A stretch of 64,000 nt of DNA from Hirudinaria manillensis. Taxonomy: Eukaryota > Annelida > Clitellata > Hirudinida > Hirudinidae. The notes beneath the pieces are model-generated. The model made no database searches, was not told the DNA's origin, and worked only from the letters and a program-made list of their open reading frames with translations. The position numbers and the translations under genes are program-made. How positions within the stretch are numbered: position 1 is the stretch's first letter; each line of letters begins with the position of its first letter. The stretch covers positions 3,330,001 to 3,394,000 of the forward strand of contig CM067526.1 in assembly GCA_034509925.1 (NCBI GenBank), given 5' to 3'. Positions 10,640 through 24,400 of this stretch are shown one piece after another.

Positions 10640-13600
10640 ATGTTAATGTCAGCCGCCGCTCTAAAGAAACGACCTTATCCTCTACAGTTGGACTTTCCTT
10701 ATCCACAGGAATTTCATTCTTTCCAGCCGAAAGAAAAGCGCACCAAAACAAATTCGGGAGGAGAAGCTGTAGACGGTTTCAAGGATTTACCAGACAATTA
10801 TTCCTTTTTCGACTCCATGCTGGACGGTCAGGAGTGCTGGCTGCCGTCGGACTTCGATCTCACGAAGGACAATCACGACTGGATACTCGATTTCCCGACT
10901 AATTTTCTGTCGGCACTTGCAAACAACGATTCTCTCGCCAGCACGCAACCCCAGACTTTCGCCAATGATCTTTACGTCGCTCAAGAAACTGCAATGAATT
11001 CCTGCGACGAAATGCAAACATCTCCGACTAGTCACAACAGCTCATTCGGCCCCAATTGTTGTGGCTTTCCGGTCGTTCTACCATCGAACAATACTACGAA
11101 TGTGTTTTGTCATCTGCCGGAACCGAACGATGAACTTTTCGACCTCAATCCTGTTGAATCTCCCAATAGAATTCCTCCCCCGCCATATCCATCAAGCGAA
11201 AATTTTCTCGAAGTTGGCCAAACGTATGAAGTTTCTAAAGGCGTTCCTCGTAGACCGAACTCGTTGAAATTGGCTTCGATGAACATGCTAGATTTTCCAG
11301 AGGACACGTTTCTACCAAGCCCTTCGTTAACTTTCCAGTGCCAAGGAGAAGATGTGAGTCAAAAACCTCGATTACCCATGATGCAGTCCTTCCTTGAACT
11401 CAAGAAATCACCGCGGTCTCCTATGATAATAGACTCTAAACTCTCTTCAACATCTGCCTTGCCCTTCCAAGCTCTTTCGCCTACTGTCAATAACTTTCCT
11501 GTGTCCAGTACCCGATATATATCCGATGATTACGCGACCGATACATCGTTTTACCAGGGAAATTTACTTCAAAATCCTTACGCAGGAAGCAATCCTCAAG
11601 CCATGAAGTTAATTACAATCGAACCAAATGTAGCAACAAGTCCGGACACGACTTATTCCCCCACGACTCCAAAAATAATCTCAGATCTGTCTTCGAGTCC
11701 ATGGAAAGCCAACATTATTCCAGTCAATCCTTGTCTCGTGGACACCCAATGCTTTCTACCAACATCTAATTTCCAGAACATCAACAATCCCCTGGAAATG
11801 CAACTCGACCAGGTGCAATTCAATCCCAAACTTGTGAAATCTCCATGTGGCGATTTTGAAAACAAAACCATCACGGAAGGGCTGTTCCAGACAACGGCTA
11901 AAGACTGCCCTTCCGTCGAAGTTAAGATTTCCAAGCACAATACTTTGCAAGCACTGGCGGACAAAATCAAGAGAAACCAAACGGTTAAGAATCGACAAAG
12001 CATCGAAGATGTGAAACCAACGTTGGAGTCGAGCAGTTTGGACGAAGGGCATTTGAATGGCAGGATGACTGGAACGAGTAATCCTTCCGTTGCGGAGGAA
12101 GACATCACGCTTTTCCATCCTGCTAAACGCAGTAGGACGAATTCGTGCATGAAAGTCACCATCGGTGAAGCAGATACGAGCCAGGAAAGTTCCATTCAGG
12201 ATAAAAAGGTAATGGCATTGACCAAATATAATCCTGGATTGAATGAAAGTAGTTTAAAAGCAGTCTGATGTTTATAAACTGTGGCTATACAAATTGGCTG
12301 ACTATTGCTATTATTATTATTATTGCCATCGTTGTTGTTGCTATTATTATTATTATTAAAGGCTAATCTAATCTGCAAGTGAGCTAGCCATTGCTAAGGT
12401 AATTGTAAGCCTATAACACCTCGATAATGTCTTGTTCGTGGATGAAACTTTCCCATGTAAGGAATGTTTTTGCAAATTTCCTCTTAAAAGGGTTCTTTCG
12501 TTTTCTTCTTTTTTTTTTATTAAAATTTGAAATTACTCCATTAAGTGTTCGGTGTGAATTTCACTTTTAATAATTTTTATTTCCATGTCTCAGAGACGAT
12601 TCAAGACGAACAGGACAATTGGCGCTGACAACTCAGAACTGGTTGCGGCCGATCTGCCAGCAACTCTGCGAAAGTAAAAACGTTTTCAATGTCACAATCA
12701 TTTACATTTTCATCCAAACAAATGTTTAATCAAGTGAATTTCTTATTTTGCAGTATATAATACTGTAATAATACGATTTATATAATATTGTTGTTAATTA
12801 ATAATATAATAATGTTATTAATGTTTATATTTTGTCAATTAGTTTGTAAATAATATTGCATTATATAATTAAATAATTAATAATTATTTATATAATATAT
12901 TATTATATATTTGAAAATTACTTTCATTTCATTACATATTTATTATTATTACCTTTTACTTATTGTTTGTTATTATTTAATTAATTATTGTTTATTATTA
13001 TTAATAAAGATTAAAAAAACATAAAATTATTATGACCATGTTTAGGTGTAAACTAGACGCTAGTAAGTCTAGCCAAAGTTTAATCTTGTTATGAAATCAA
13101 ACAAATAGAACCGTGAGGCGAACCAAATGCAGGAGGCAGTTTGAAAATAAAAGCAGGTTTTGCAAACCGCAGATAAAAAAAAAATAAAAAGAAAGAATTT
13201 TGACGTCTTGAAAAGAGTTCCGAAGTGAATGAACTTGAAAACATGAATTGAAACTTTCGCATGCATTTCCAACAAGTTGACAATCACTTGTCAACATTTA
13301 CAAAACAATGATTGTATTACAAACATTATACTGTTATTATTATTATTATTATTATTGTTAATATTATTATTATTATTATTACTATTATTATTAGTTAAGA
13401 TATTGTGTTAATATTAATGGTAATATTAAAAGCAAGAAAATATTTAAGTTATTTTAAAATATTTTCAGTACAAATTACTTGGACTCATTCGTTTTCAATT
13501 TGATTGCTCCAATTTCTTCAATCAAGAAGCCAGACAAAGATCTCAGAACAACCTATTTGAACAAAGGTAATTCAGAAAATCATTTCATTTGTGACGAAAT

Positions 13601-15283
13601 TCAAGGATGTTGTTGAGAGAGATAAGATGTTGCAAGATGAAACATTGATTCATTCCAAGAATTAATCAGATTAAATTAATAATTATTAAAAACAAATATT
13701 CATTTATAAGACATCAAATGTCTTAAATCGAAGAAATAACATTTAATATCCACGAGACCCACGTGTTGCTTTCAATCCACCTTCTTACTATTTGACCAAT
13801 CATACGATTCGAACACATAATTATTAAGTTATAATTAAGAATAATTTCCTCAGCCTTACCCCTTTGTTTTCGTTCGACAGGACAATATTATGCCCTCTCC
13901 ATGGAATGCATCTCAGAAAAGCTGAGGTCAACCAGTGCTGTACTCAGGGTTGGTTTTGCGAATCAAAATAAATATATATTATAATACAAAGAGTAATAAT
14001 ATAATATACAAAATAAATATAAATATATAAATCTTACAAACAAATAAATTTAAATATAAAAATGTAAAAGCTGATTTTCAAATCTTGGAGTTTATTCTCG
14101 TCTCGCGTCATAAATAGGTGTCAGTAAAAATGAAAATAAATTTTTTTCACTAACAATAATAATAACAATAATAATAATAATAATAATAACAATAACAATA
14201 ATAATAATAATAATAAGTAATTGTTTTGAAACAAAAACTATAATCATTAACAAACCGCTGAAAAATGCTAAATGACGTCCGAAGAAGCGATAAAAAGCTT
14301 TCGATCGTGTGACAAAAACGTTAGGAACACAATGGCCACGATTGGATCGGCCTAAAGTATTCATTAAACCATTGGAATATTTGAAATACTTCTTAATATT
14401 AAAGCAAAACATAAAATCGCTTTATTTAGTTATTTATTTATTTCAATTTCCAATTTTTATCGTTTTAATTAATAGTATTATTTATTTTAATCAATAGAAT
14501 TATTTATTAACAATAAATATTCATTTAACAAGTGCTAGATTATCGATCGAAATGTTGCATCGGGTTGGATCTGGTATGTTCTCGATCCTCCTGTTTCTAA
14601 AAAAAATCTCTCGGGGAAATCCAAACCTGCGTCCAATTTTACATCTGTAAATTCCAATTTCTGCTTTTAGTGTTGTAAACAGACAAACAGCTTTCTAGGC
14701 AACAAAAACGTGGCGAACCTCGAAATAATTTTAATTACACTTGAGTTAATAATAATAATAATAATAATAAGATTAAATTATAGAACTGTCAATATTCATA
14801 AAAACCGCCTCACAGAGAGCGGCCAAAATATTTTTTGATGAAAAACCACAAAAAAGAAATCATTTCATTCACGTGTGGCTGCCTTCACAATGGAGTTCAG
14901 CATTGTCTTCAAATAAGAACCACTCGAGAAATTATTTATGAACGTAATTTATTCATAATTTCGTAATGTCACGTGGTTACCGGTTGGTTAAAATAGATTC
15001 GTTTGTCAGGGACTTGTTTTGGATACTTTTTGAGAATCATTTGATGGAATTTAAAGTTAAATAATTATTAATGTCAAATATTTTAAATTGGTTATTTGGT
15101 AAATATTAACACGACAGGAACTTAATTCAATCACGCTAACAATCACGGTTCGGTTAATTTATGATAATCGATCCTTCTTGCCTGGAGGTCAAGTATTTCT
15201 GGAGTAGTTGCTTTAAGTAACCTGGGAAGAGATTTTTTATTATGTTAATAAGATATAAATTAATAATAACAATAATAATAATG

Positions 15284-15320
<37 letters not shown>

Positions 15321-18300
15321 TCACAAACGACGTCATTGGAGTGCTTCAAATTCTTCTTCTGTGAAGATATTATGAGCTTACTACGATCCAGGGAATTCAC
15401 GCATATTTCTATAAAAACCTGGAACAAAATTAAGTAGTAATAATTATTATTTTGTTTAATATTAACATAACTGCATAATTTATGCTAATGACAGCCTGTT
15501 GTTTTCTTCGTTGTAGACAATAGTCATGGTACTCTTCCAAGATCCGTCATCAGTTGGAAACGAAATGGACGCCTGGAAAACATGGCACAACAAGCAACAG
15601 AGCTTTAAGCAGAGGATTCTTGATGTTGGTGGGTGGTTGTTTCAGTTGTTGATATTGATATTATTATTATTATAATTATTATTATTACTATTATTACTAT
15701 TGTTGTTATTATTATTATTAACAATCGATTTATTTATTAAAGATATTTATTATTACTGTTGGTTACATGTCTGCAAAAACAACAACGAATCAAACGAGTT
15801 AAATACACAACGTTTGTTTTCTTAAAATAAGCCTTCGTGATCTCTGAAGTTCAGAAAGCATTGTTCCTGCAGTCATAATATTTTAAACACAGACTTGCAT
15901 CGTCGGTGTACGAATGTAATCACGTACATTCACGTACAATCACGTACATTCACTTACATTCACGTACAATCACGTACATTCACTTACATTCACGTACAAT
16001 CACGTACATTCACTTACATTCACGTACATTCACGTACAATCACGTACAACATTCAAAGTTATCCAGAATAAGTAACAAAAATGCTGTAAAGGCTGACTTG
16101 AAGTCTTCGAAATCTTCGCTTTAAGCAGATAAATTGCTGTGCATTTGTGTTTTATTTGAGTTTTAAGGCAAATAAATTGAGAATTTCGAAGCAGTCTTTT
16201 AGAAGTAAAAAATTATCCGAGGGTGATTTAAGTCCATGCAAACAGCTGATCATGAACTGATGTTTTGGAACATCACAAGCCTTTTATAAACATTGGAATT
16301 AGATTTTTTTTTATTCTTTGATTTGCAATCCATTTGTTTTGAGAATTAATGCTTTATTTAACGCTTTTATTAAAATAAATAATTTATTTAATAATAGTCA
16401 GCTAATGAAATCATTGAGATCGGCTGATCTCATTTCAGTGTTTATATTATTGATGTTATTGGTCGGAATTCAACTTTTGTAATCTCAGTTTTAGGCAATT
16501 TTGTTAGGCTAATTTAAAATTTCTTTATCGGTCTGCAAGCTTTGGAATGACTCTAATTATTTAATATTACTTTTAAAAATAAAATAATAAAAATAATTGT
16601 GAAAAAAAAAAATTATTTTTTCCCAATGAATTCTTTGGCAGACTTCAAGAACTCGTCCAGTGGAAGACCACAAGAAATCGACGAAATCGCTTTCAACGCC
16701 ACTTCTGTCGTCTGGAACGCCGACAGTTCCAGCATCACGGTATTCAATTTCAGTTACCTACTCATGTTTCGTGTCTTTGTTTACTTGTTTGTTTTTGTTT
16801 GTTTGTTTTCAAATAAACAATGAACAAATGGCTGATCTTAAGTACTTTGTTTATACGAACTTTGGCGTGGAATTATGGCATCAGATTCAATCGCTTTCGG
16901 TCCGAGATGCCCTGCTGTGAGGTCAATTAATTTTTGACGGGAATTCAAAAGTGATTCCATTTTTTAATAGTCGTGCTTCAAGATATTTGTGTTTTTTTTT
17001 TTTAGATTTTTGGAAGTGAATGTAGTGCTGTTGTTGTTGTTGTTTTCGTCGTCGTCATCGTGACAAACGCATGCACATCATGAGAGAATAATTATAAAAA
17101 TACGTAATGAATTATATGAATAAATCGAATAAAAATTAAATCAAAAATTCTTATTAAATGCCAGGTGAACGTTGCTGTAAACTGTCTGAGCACCGATTTC
17201 AGCAACCAAAAAGGAGTAAAGGTTTGGAAATTAATAAATTAAATTTTAAATAAAATTCAATTTATTTTCATCACAAAATATTTCTATTACGTATTTTTAT
17301 AATTATTTCAAAATTAAACCTGTAAATGCAAAAAAAAAACTGCCTTAAACATCACCAGCGACACTCCACTTCAGTGAATTTAATTACATTACATTTACGA
17401 CACATAATTGTTATTAATTGTTATATTTAAAATTAATTATTAATAAATAAATTGTTAAACAAATAAATAAATAATTAATTATTAGGGCATCCCACTGTTG
17501 ATGCAACTGGACACCTACTTCGAAGATGAACTCATCCACAGAGCACACTGCAACATCAAGGTTTTCTGCGACAAGGTACAGAAATAATTGATTTTTAATA
17601 AATATATATATAATATATATATTATTAATTGATTGACAAATTTAACTTTTAAATTGTCTTTATTATAACATCCTTATTGTTTCCCTAAGTTTTTTCAGAT
17701 TTACAATTTAGATATTTTTCAAATATGAATTTTTAATTTGTTTATTATTTAATATACTTTAATATTATACAATATTAATGTTGTAATTAATATATTTAAT
17801 AATGTAAATAATATATACTAATACATATATTACTTAATGTTTAAACATCAAACGTGCTTATAAAACTAATAAACAAAGATAGTTTCGTTTAATATTATTA
17901 TTTTAATTATGATAATTTTATCATTAATATTATTTTAAATTTGAAAAAAGTAATTTGTGTCGTCTAATTTATGATTTAAATTTCATTTGAAGGGAGCTGA
18001 GAGGAAAGTCAGGGATGAAGAGAAAAAGAATAAAGAGGTCAAGGCAAATTCGGAAGAAATTATCAGTCAGTTATTTTATTATTTTTTTTTTATTAATAAT
18101 CAAATTTAACGATGAATAATTTTAATTCAAATTATTGAACATTAATTCATAAATATATTTCATATTTATCGTCTGCAATTATAGATTAATATTATAATTA
18201 AATAAAGTTAAATTCTCGTTCAGGATATACCATAAATATATTATTCAATTGCCGTATGTTCGATCATTTATGTTGGCAACGTTTTAGCGTAATAAATGAT

Positions 18301-19344
18301 CGTTAATGTAAAGAAATGTATTTGTAGATATTTTTATTATAAATTATAAATAAAATTATATTACCACTTTTTTTTACGTAAATACATTCTTTATTCAATG
18401 AAAAAAAAGCACATGAACATAATATAACATCAGTAGGCCAGAAGGGATTTACATCTTAATTGTACTTACAACAAATTCTATTCATAAATAATAATATCAC
18501 CTTAGATATATTTACATTTAATTATATTATTAATTAATTATATTTATTAATTACGTTACAGACTCCCCAACCTCCTCAACCTCCCCACAACTTCACTCAT
18601 CAAATTTCCACCTTTCTGAAGATTTTTCCAAAGTTCCATTGTTTTTTACTCCGAAACCCAACGTGCCAATCAAGGTGATAAATTCGTCCACCATCAATTA
18701 CAATTACATTGAAATATAATTAATTAATATTTATTACCAATTAATTAATATATTTACATTCATTATTTATTTATTTATTAATACATTAATGTTAATTAAT
18801 TATTGTTTACATTTATTGCAGACCAATTCATCTCGTACGTTTGACCCGTTGTTCAAGTGAGAATTGTTTCAAATATTTAATAAATAATTTAATAATAATT
18901 TAATGATAAATTGACCAATAAAATAAATAATTTTAATAGTTTACACAATTTAAATACTTTAACATTTTAAATATTATTTTTTAATAATAATTTAAATAAT
19001 TCGAACAATTTCACAGACCTGAGTGTCAGGATTTCTACACTGAAGTTAAGAACAACAGCAACAAACCAAGCAAAAGTGAGAATTCTCACGGAATGCTTTC
19101 CTGATGAAATAAAAGATTTATTAATAAAACTTATTTAAAATTATTTATAAAATTAATTTTATTTTATTTCTAGATTATTTTGAAAAATCTTCTTAAATGT
19201 TTTTTTTTTTTATGACAAGGAATTTTTCTTTTTTTTCCGACCTTACAGTCACTCTGTACTTGAAAGACGATGAGGACGTTGCTTTCAGTGAACTTATTTT
19301 CCAGAATCCAACTGTTCAAGAGCTGCTGGAGGCGGTGAGCTTAT

Positions 19345-19420
<76 letters not shown>

Positions 19421-19963
19421 TACTATTATTAATATTATTATTATATTCGTTATATATTATGATTTATGATATTGTAATAATAGTATTATAAATAAAATAA
19501 TTTTTATCGTTTTAACGGAAATTTAAGAACTTAATTTCTGCTCGAAACTTTACAATTGAATATATTCCTCAGATTGCTTCCAAGTTTAAATTGGAAAAAG
19601 ATGGAATTAAAAACATTTACAAAAAATCGAAAAAAGGGTTTGTTTGACATTGTTTTTTAAAATAATAATAATAATAATTTTAATAATAATAATAATAATG
19701 AAGAATAATAATCATCTATTATTTACATAACATTGCGTTAAATCATTTGTTTGGTAGGATTAAACAACATTTTCTATAATATGTTAATAAAACATTTCCT
19801 AAGATTTTAATTTAATTTTCATAATAATTAAAGAATTCTCGTGAACATCGACAATGAAGTCCTTCGCCATTACGCAAGTGATTCTTCGTACATCGTTCAG
19901 TTCGACAGAACACACTCCACGACAACGACACACGCCTATGACGTCACGCTCCAGGAAATTTGA
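10640..19963 (+). CDS. grh: Grainyhead-like CP2 transcription factor, 15 exons
   Basis: Nuclear DNA-binding protein that in other animals controls epithelial differentiation, barrier formation and wound repair. Inferred exons: 10640-12208, 12594-12673, 13469-13566, 13881-13948, 15517-15628, 16642-16739, 17165-17221, 17486-17575, 17993-18065, 18562-18674, 18822-18856, 19017-19075, 19249-19334, 19573-19637, 19834-19963. All phases agree, giving 910 residues. Residues 1-523 are Ser/Pro-rich and disordered, probably the activation region. The CP2 DNA-binding fold spans about 550-748 ([53 protein letters not shown]). The GAERK-RDEE segment favours Grainyhead over the TFCP2 branch. The C-terminal dimerisation domain spans about 820-910 ([11 protein letters not shown] to VTLQEI-stop). 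Introns from exon 2 on range from 101 bases to about 1.6 kb, AT-rich and microsatellite-laden. Confidence 0.93.
13334..13393. repeat. ATT microsatellite, Grainyhead intron
   Basis: ATT repeats ending about 75 bases upstream of the CP2 exon that starts at 13469. Confidence 0.8.
13949..15516. other. Grainyhead intron with several AAT microsatellites
   Basis: AAT tracts at about 14151-14217, 14748-14771 and 15261-15319. A further copy of CACAATGGAG lies at 14886. The short open frames seen here are microsatellite translations. No exon recognised. Confidence 0.6.
15657..15720. repeat. ATT microsatellite next to a splice donor
   Basis: ATT repeats start about 28 bases after the donor of the exon ending at 15628. 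Confidence 0.75.
15921..16050. repeat. Decamer minisatellite with a 30-bp higher-order unit
   Basis: Thirteen consecutive decamers of the type CACGTACATT, with variants CACGTACAAT and CACTTACATT. The order CACGTACAAT, CACGTACATT, CACTTACATT repeats three times, giving a 30-bp unit. Ten of the 13 copies contain CACGTAC. It lies in a Grainyhead intron. Confidence 0.93.
19351..19420. repeat. Pure AAT microsatellite just inside an intron
   Basis: More than 20 uninterrupted AAT triplets begin about 16 bases after the donor of the Grainyhead exon ending at 19334. A shorter AAT tract follows at about 19661-19700, after the next exon. Confidence 0.9.
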
Positions 19964-21478
19964 AGGAAAGAAAATTAGAATTAAATGAGAAATTATTTCA
20001 GAAATTGTTTAAAATTGTTGAAATTATTTTAAATTAAGTGAATTATTTTAAATAATCGAAATTATTTCAAATTATCCCGAAATTCATCTGAAAGAGCTGG
20101 ACTCTGAAAGAGACCGTGTGTTAGCAACTGAAATTGTTGAAGTCCCTTCAAATGGTTTTTTGTAATTTGTTTTTTAATTAGGGAAGGAAAATGCTAATTA
20201 GATGGTATATTATTCATGTTCATGATTATCCAATCGTTTCATTGATTTTCAAATAATTTTTATTGCCGAATTTTGAAATAATTCTACGAAGATTTACATC
20301 AGTAGAGATTTCGATTTGCTTTTCGTTATCGGCAAATTTAAATTTCTAAATAAAGATTTGCTTGGAACAAACTTTTTAACATCCTGAAATTTATAAGGAA
20401 ATCGAGATTTTTTTAACCGAGACTCGTCAAAAGTAGTATTAACGAACATTTGAATCTGCAACAAGTTGAATCAATCATCGTGAAGAAATTTATTTCTTTG
20501 TAATTGTTTTGTGTCTTCCATCATTTTGAGAATCAGGTTTGAGTTTTTCCAAGCCTGTTCAAATATTGTTTCTGTTCCTTTAGATTAGTTTGTTTTAATA
20601 TGAATATTATAATTACATTTAATATCCTTTAATCAGTGATAATGGAAATAAGAATAATCTTCAACAAGTTCTACTCTGTAACACTTGGATATCGCTTCTT
20701 ATTTGCTCATTCTATAAAAGTTTTTCACTCGCTTGTAACCATTTTGCAATATTTTTTTCTAGTAAGTTCATTGTCCATTGTTGACTCACCACAACATTTT
20801 AGATGTAAGCGTTTCTTATTGTTTTAACGTTTAAGTCAACTTTTAGTGAAGGCAAATCGCCTCGCAGGAGGTGAGATGTTGACATTTTCAATCGTCTTAA
20901 CTTATTTTGGGTTCTCCCTTTTCTTAATCACTTTTGTTAGTGGCTTTGATGTCTTTTTAAATTATCAATATTAACATCATTTAACATATTTTTTTGCATT
21001 ATCGACTTCCATTTTATCACGTCATTTGCTCATCTTTCAAGTGATGGATCGGTACGACTTTTAGCCGGTCTGCTTCTGTTAAGTTTTGAAGTTTTCAAAT
21101 CAGAATCAAAAAAATAATAAACGATACTTTTAGAAGATAAATTTTTTTACTTAAAATTTGATATTTGGTAGAATTTCTTAGAAAGTCGGTGAAAAAAGAA
21201 ACTAGTTTTAATAGAATCGGAGGTGGAACAATTCTGGAAAAATGCAAAATCGCACAAAAAGTGAATCAAATATCAATTAATCCGTGACTGTATGCGATAA
21301 AGAAAAGTACATTTCGTGAAATAGTGAAGAATATTTCGAAAAATACTGCGAATTAAGACTGAATTAAACTAAATCAGAACTAAAACTAAGTCTTGATTCG
21401 GTAGAACGAGGCAAAACAAATCATAAAAAAGTGTCCTGCTTATCAAATGACTTGTCAGGCTCTTGATCTTCCAGTAGA
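19964..21478. other. Convergent intergenic region, Grainyhead and PH-actin 3' ends
   Basis: Holds the 3' UTRs of two converging genes. AATAAA at 20349-20354 on + could end Grainyhead transcripts. ATTAAA on - (21207-21212) could end PH-actin transcripts. No further gene seen. Confidence 0.4.
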
Positions 21479-24400
21479 TTAAAATGAAACCAGTTTCCTG
21501 ATGCAATCTCTGCTGGAAGTTTTCCATTCCTCCATGGTTATGCACGACTTATGGAAAGCTTCCGTGTTGGCCAATGCACTGGCACCGACATAAGTGGCAT
21601 GGTATCGGAAGGGGGATGCATGAACCTGGACTGAAACATTGGGCGGAGTCAATTTGTCAAGCTCCACCCCTAATCTTTCTTTGAAGTTGGGAAGCAAGGT
21701 CACTCCTCCACTCAAATAAATGTTTCTGATAATTTTGAAGTTATGCATGTGATAATTATCAAATAACGTGTTCATGAGAATTTTTTATGATATTATAGCG
21801 AGGATTATATTTGTCATAAGTTGTTAAGTTAACAATTTAAGTTTATAATTTTTGGTGGCTGTTAATTTGATTTTCAAAATCGTAAATAATAATCGACATA
21901 AAAATTGTCAAACCTCCACATCTGGCGTCTGCTGTCTATCGGACAAAGCGAGATGACTTTGTGGATCAGCTGAGGAAGGGAAGGACTGTCAATGCCCCAA
22001 GCAGTCATGTCAAAAAATCCTTCAGTGCTTCTGAAGCAAGCCATGTCACTGCTAACTGGCCTGGATGAGAAGCATAGGATTAAACTTTAGACATATTTTA
22101 AGTTGTTTTAACAACTAAATGCTCATGAACAACACCTAAAAGTCTTTTTGCAAATCCCTAAAATAATTATTTGGAAAAAGATAAACGATAAAGTGAAGAA
22201 AAACGACTGATTACTCTGCAGCTTCCGACGGAAGATCAAACCCATCTAGCGGGAGAACCTTTTGGAACGGCTGAGTGTTGGTTAAACATTCATCAAAGTC
22301 TTTCTTGTAATTCATGGACACATAGCACATCTGGACAAAAATTATGAGAAAAAAGAAGAAAAATAAGGCATTAATAATTGCTGGGAAATCATTAAAATGA
22401 CACTCTAAAATGTGAATTTAAAATCCTCTTGAAAATCTTGCATATTATAAATGAAATAGCAACATAAACTTTGACAAAAACAAATCTATTGTGCAACATC
22501 TGCTGGAATGGAGAGCTGTTGCATGTTGACAGATTTTTAAAATATCGATTAAAGATCTGTTGCCCGGCATTTGCACACAGAGGAGCGTTGATAAATGAAC
22601 GAGCAAACAAGGCACCATACTTTCTCGACGGCGTATCTGATGAGGTGGAACTCAGCATCTGTTGAGAAACGATACTTTCTCCCGGTGAGGAATGAATTAA
22701 ACATCTCACACACTCTTTGACCCCCACAGGGCACTCTTAACGAACATCCGTCAACGACAAATCCTGAAATTAGATTCCTTGTTTTATTCAAAATTTCTGT
22801 AATTTCATTTTTAATTATTATTTTCTTTGGTATGAAAACAATAGATGAAACAAATGAAATTATTTTATTTTATAATTATTTTATAATTAAAATTATATAT
22901 ATTAAAATTATTTTATAATTATTTTATTAGTGACGAACCATGTTGTTTTAAACTCGACAGTCTCTTAAATTCCTCAATGAAAATCAAACACTGATATCAC
23001 GTGTTTGTTTACACGATGCTAACGAAATTACTGAAGCATGCATTGTTCAGATTACTGACTGATGTGTACATGGAATGTCAAAGAAAAGATTCCAACTTCA
23101 CCAAAGAAACAAATTGCCAACAAATTTTAATTAAACCATTTTTAGTTTTTCATGAAATATTTTGAAGATTAAATAAAAATTTCTATTCAACCAGGATAAT
23201 CCTAATAAAATCATTGATTTTAACTAGTTATTGTCTATTATGTATATTATCAAGTAACTACTCATCATTTGATAAACCAACCATCTATGACTGGTAAAAT
23301 TTCAATCTTCTCCCCGATGTCCACGACAATCCCCGTATCGACTTTGTATGAATACAGAGCCAACGGAGTCTGGCTCACCATGGAAACGGCTCTAACTTTC
23401 AATGTTTCGAAAAACATTTCCAAGAACTTTGAAGTTACACTCTTGTTAAAATTTGTTGGAGCACAAAACATGACCTGATGTTTGGTGCAAACAACATTTG
23501 ATGATTAATTGCTTGTTGTGGTTGATATTAATAGCATTTGTTAGTATTGACAACAATGTCTGTTAGTATTGACAACAACATCTGTTTGTATGTGTCAAGC
23601 TAATTTAAAACAAACCGAGCAATGGCCTGGTTCAAGTCGAACTTGTTTGAAGATGTGATGAAAGAGTCCAGGCAGGCTTTCCCATTCCAGAGAATACTGG
23701 AATTTTAATTGCCTCATTGAGAAATAATAAAGAGAAATTTATTTAATTTATTAAAATTTATTTTAATTAGAAATTTATTTATTATAATTTCAAATATTGC
23801 TTGAAATTACTCTGTCAACTTTGTTGGAGGGCTTGATAGGATAGGAAAGTGCTGAAGTGCTCCTAATGCTTGGCCTCAGAGCTTCAAATCCATAGACTTT
23901 AGATTTGTTTGTTAGGTTTGTGGCCGCAATGTTTGGAAAGAAAATGGCTGGCAAAGTTGCTTAAAAATAAATCAATTCTAAATTAACTTTTACCACATGT
24001 TTTAAAGACAACATAAAAATTCATGGCAACACTAAAGTTAAATCAATTTAATTCTATCTCTTTAAATAGGTTGCCTCCTTAGCGAGAATTATTCCTTTCG
24101 GAATAATCCTTGGTTTCATTGTAATATTTATTTTCTTTTTCTAATTTGTGTGGTGTTGTTAATTTTGGTGTCTCCAAAAAGATGAATAAATAAATAAAAT
24201 CTGAAACGACTTACGAGAAGATTCCAGGACTCCTGCTCTGACGGAACACGACCCGAGTTCAATTATTACAATCCTTTTGGACTGCAATAATTTTTGATTA
24301 ATTCACTAACAACGTATTGGCACATTTGAATTATTCTCAACTCACCTCTGAAGAATTGGTCACCACTCCAGGTAGTGGAATTATCCAGTTGTACGAAACA

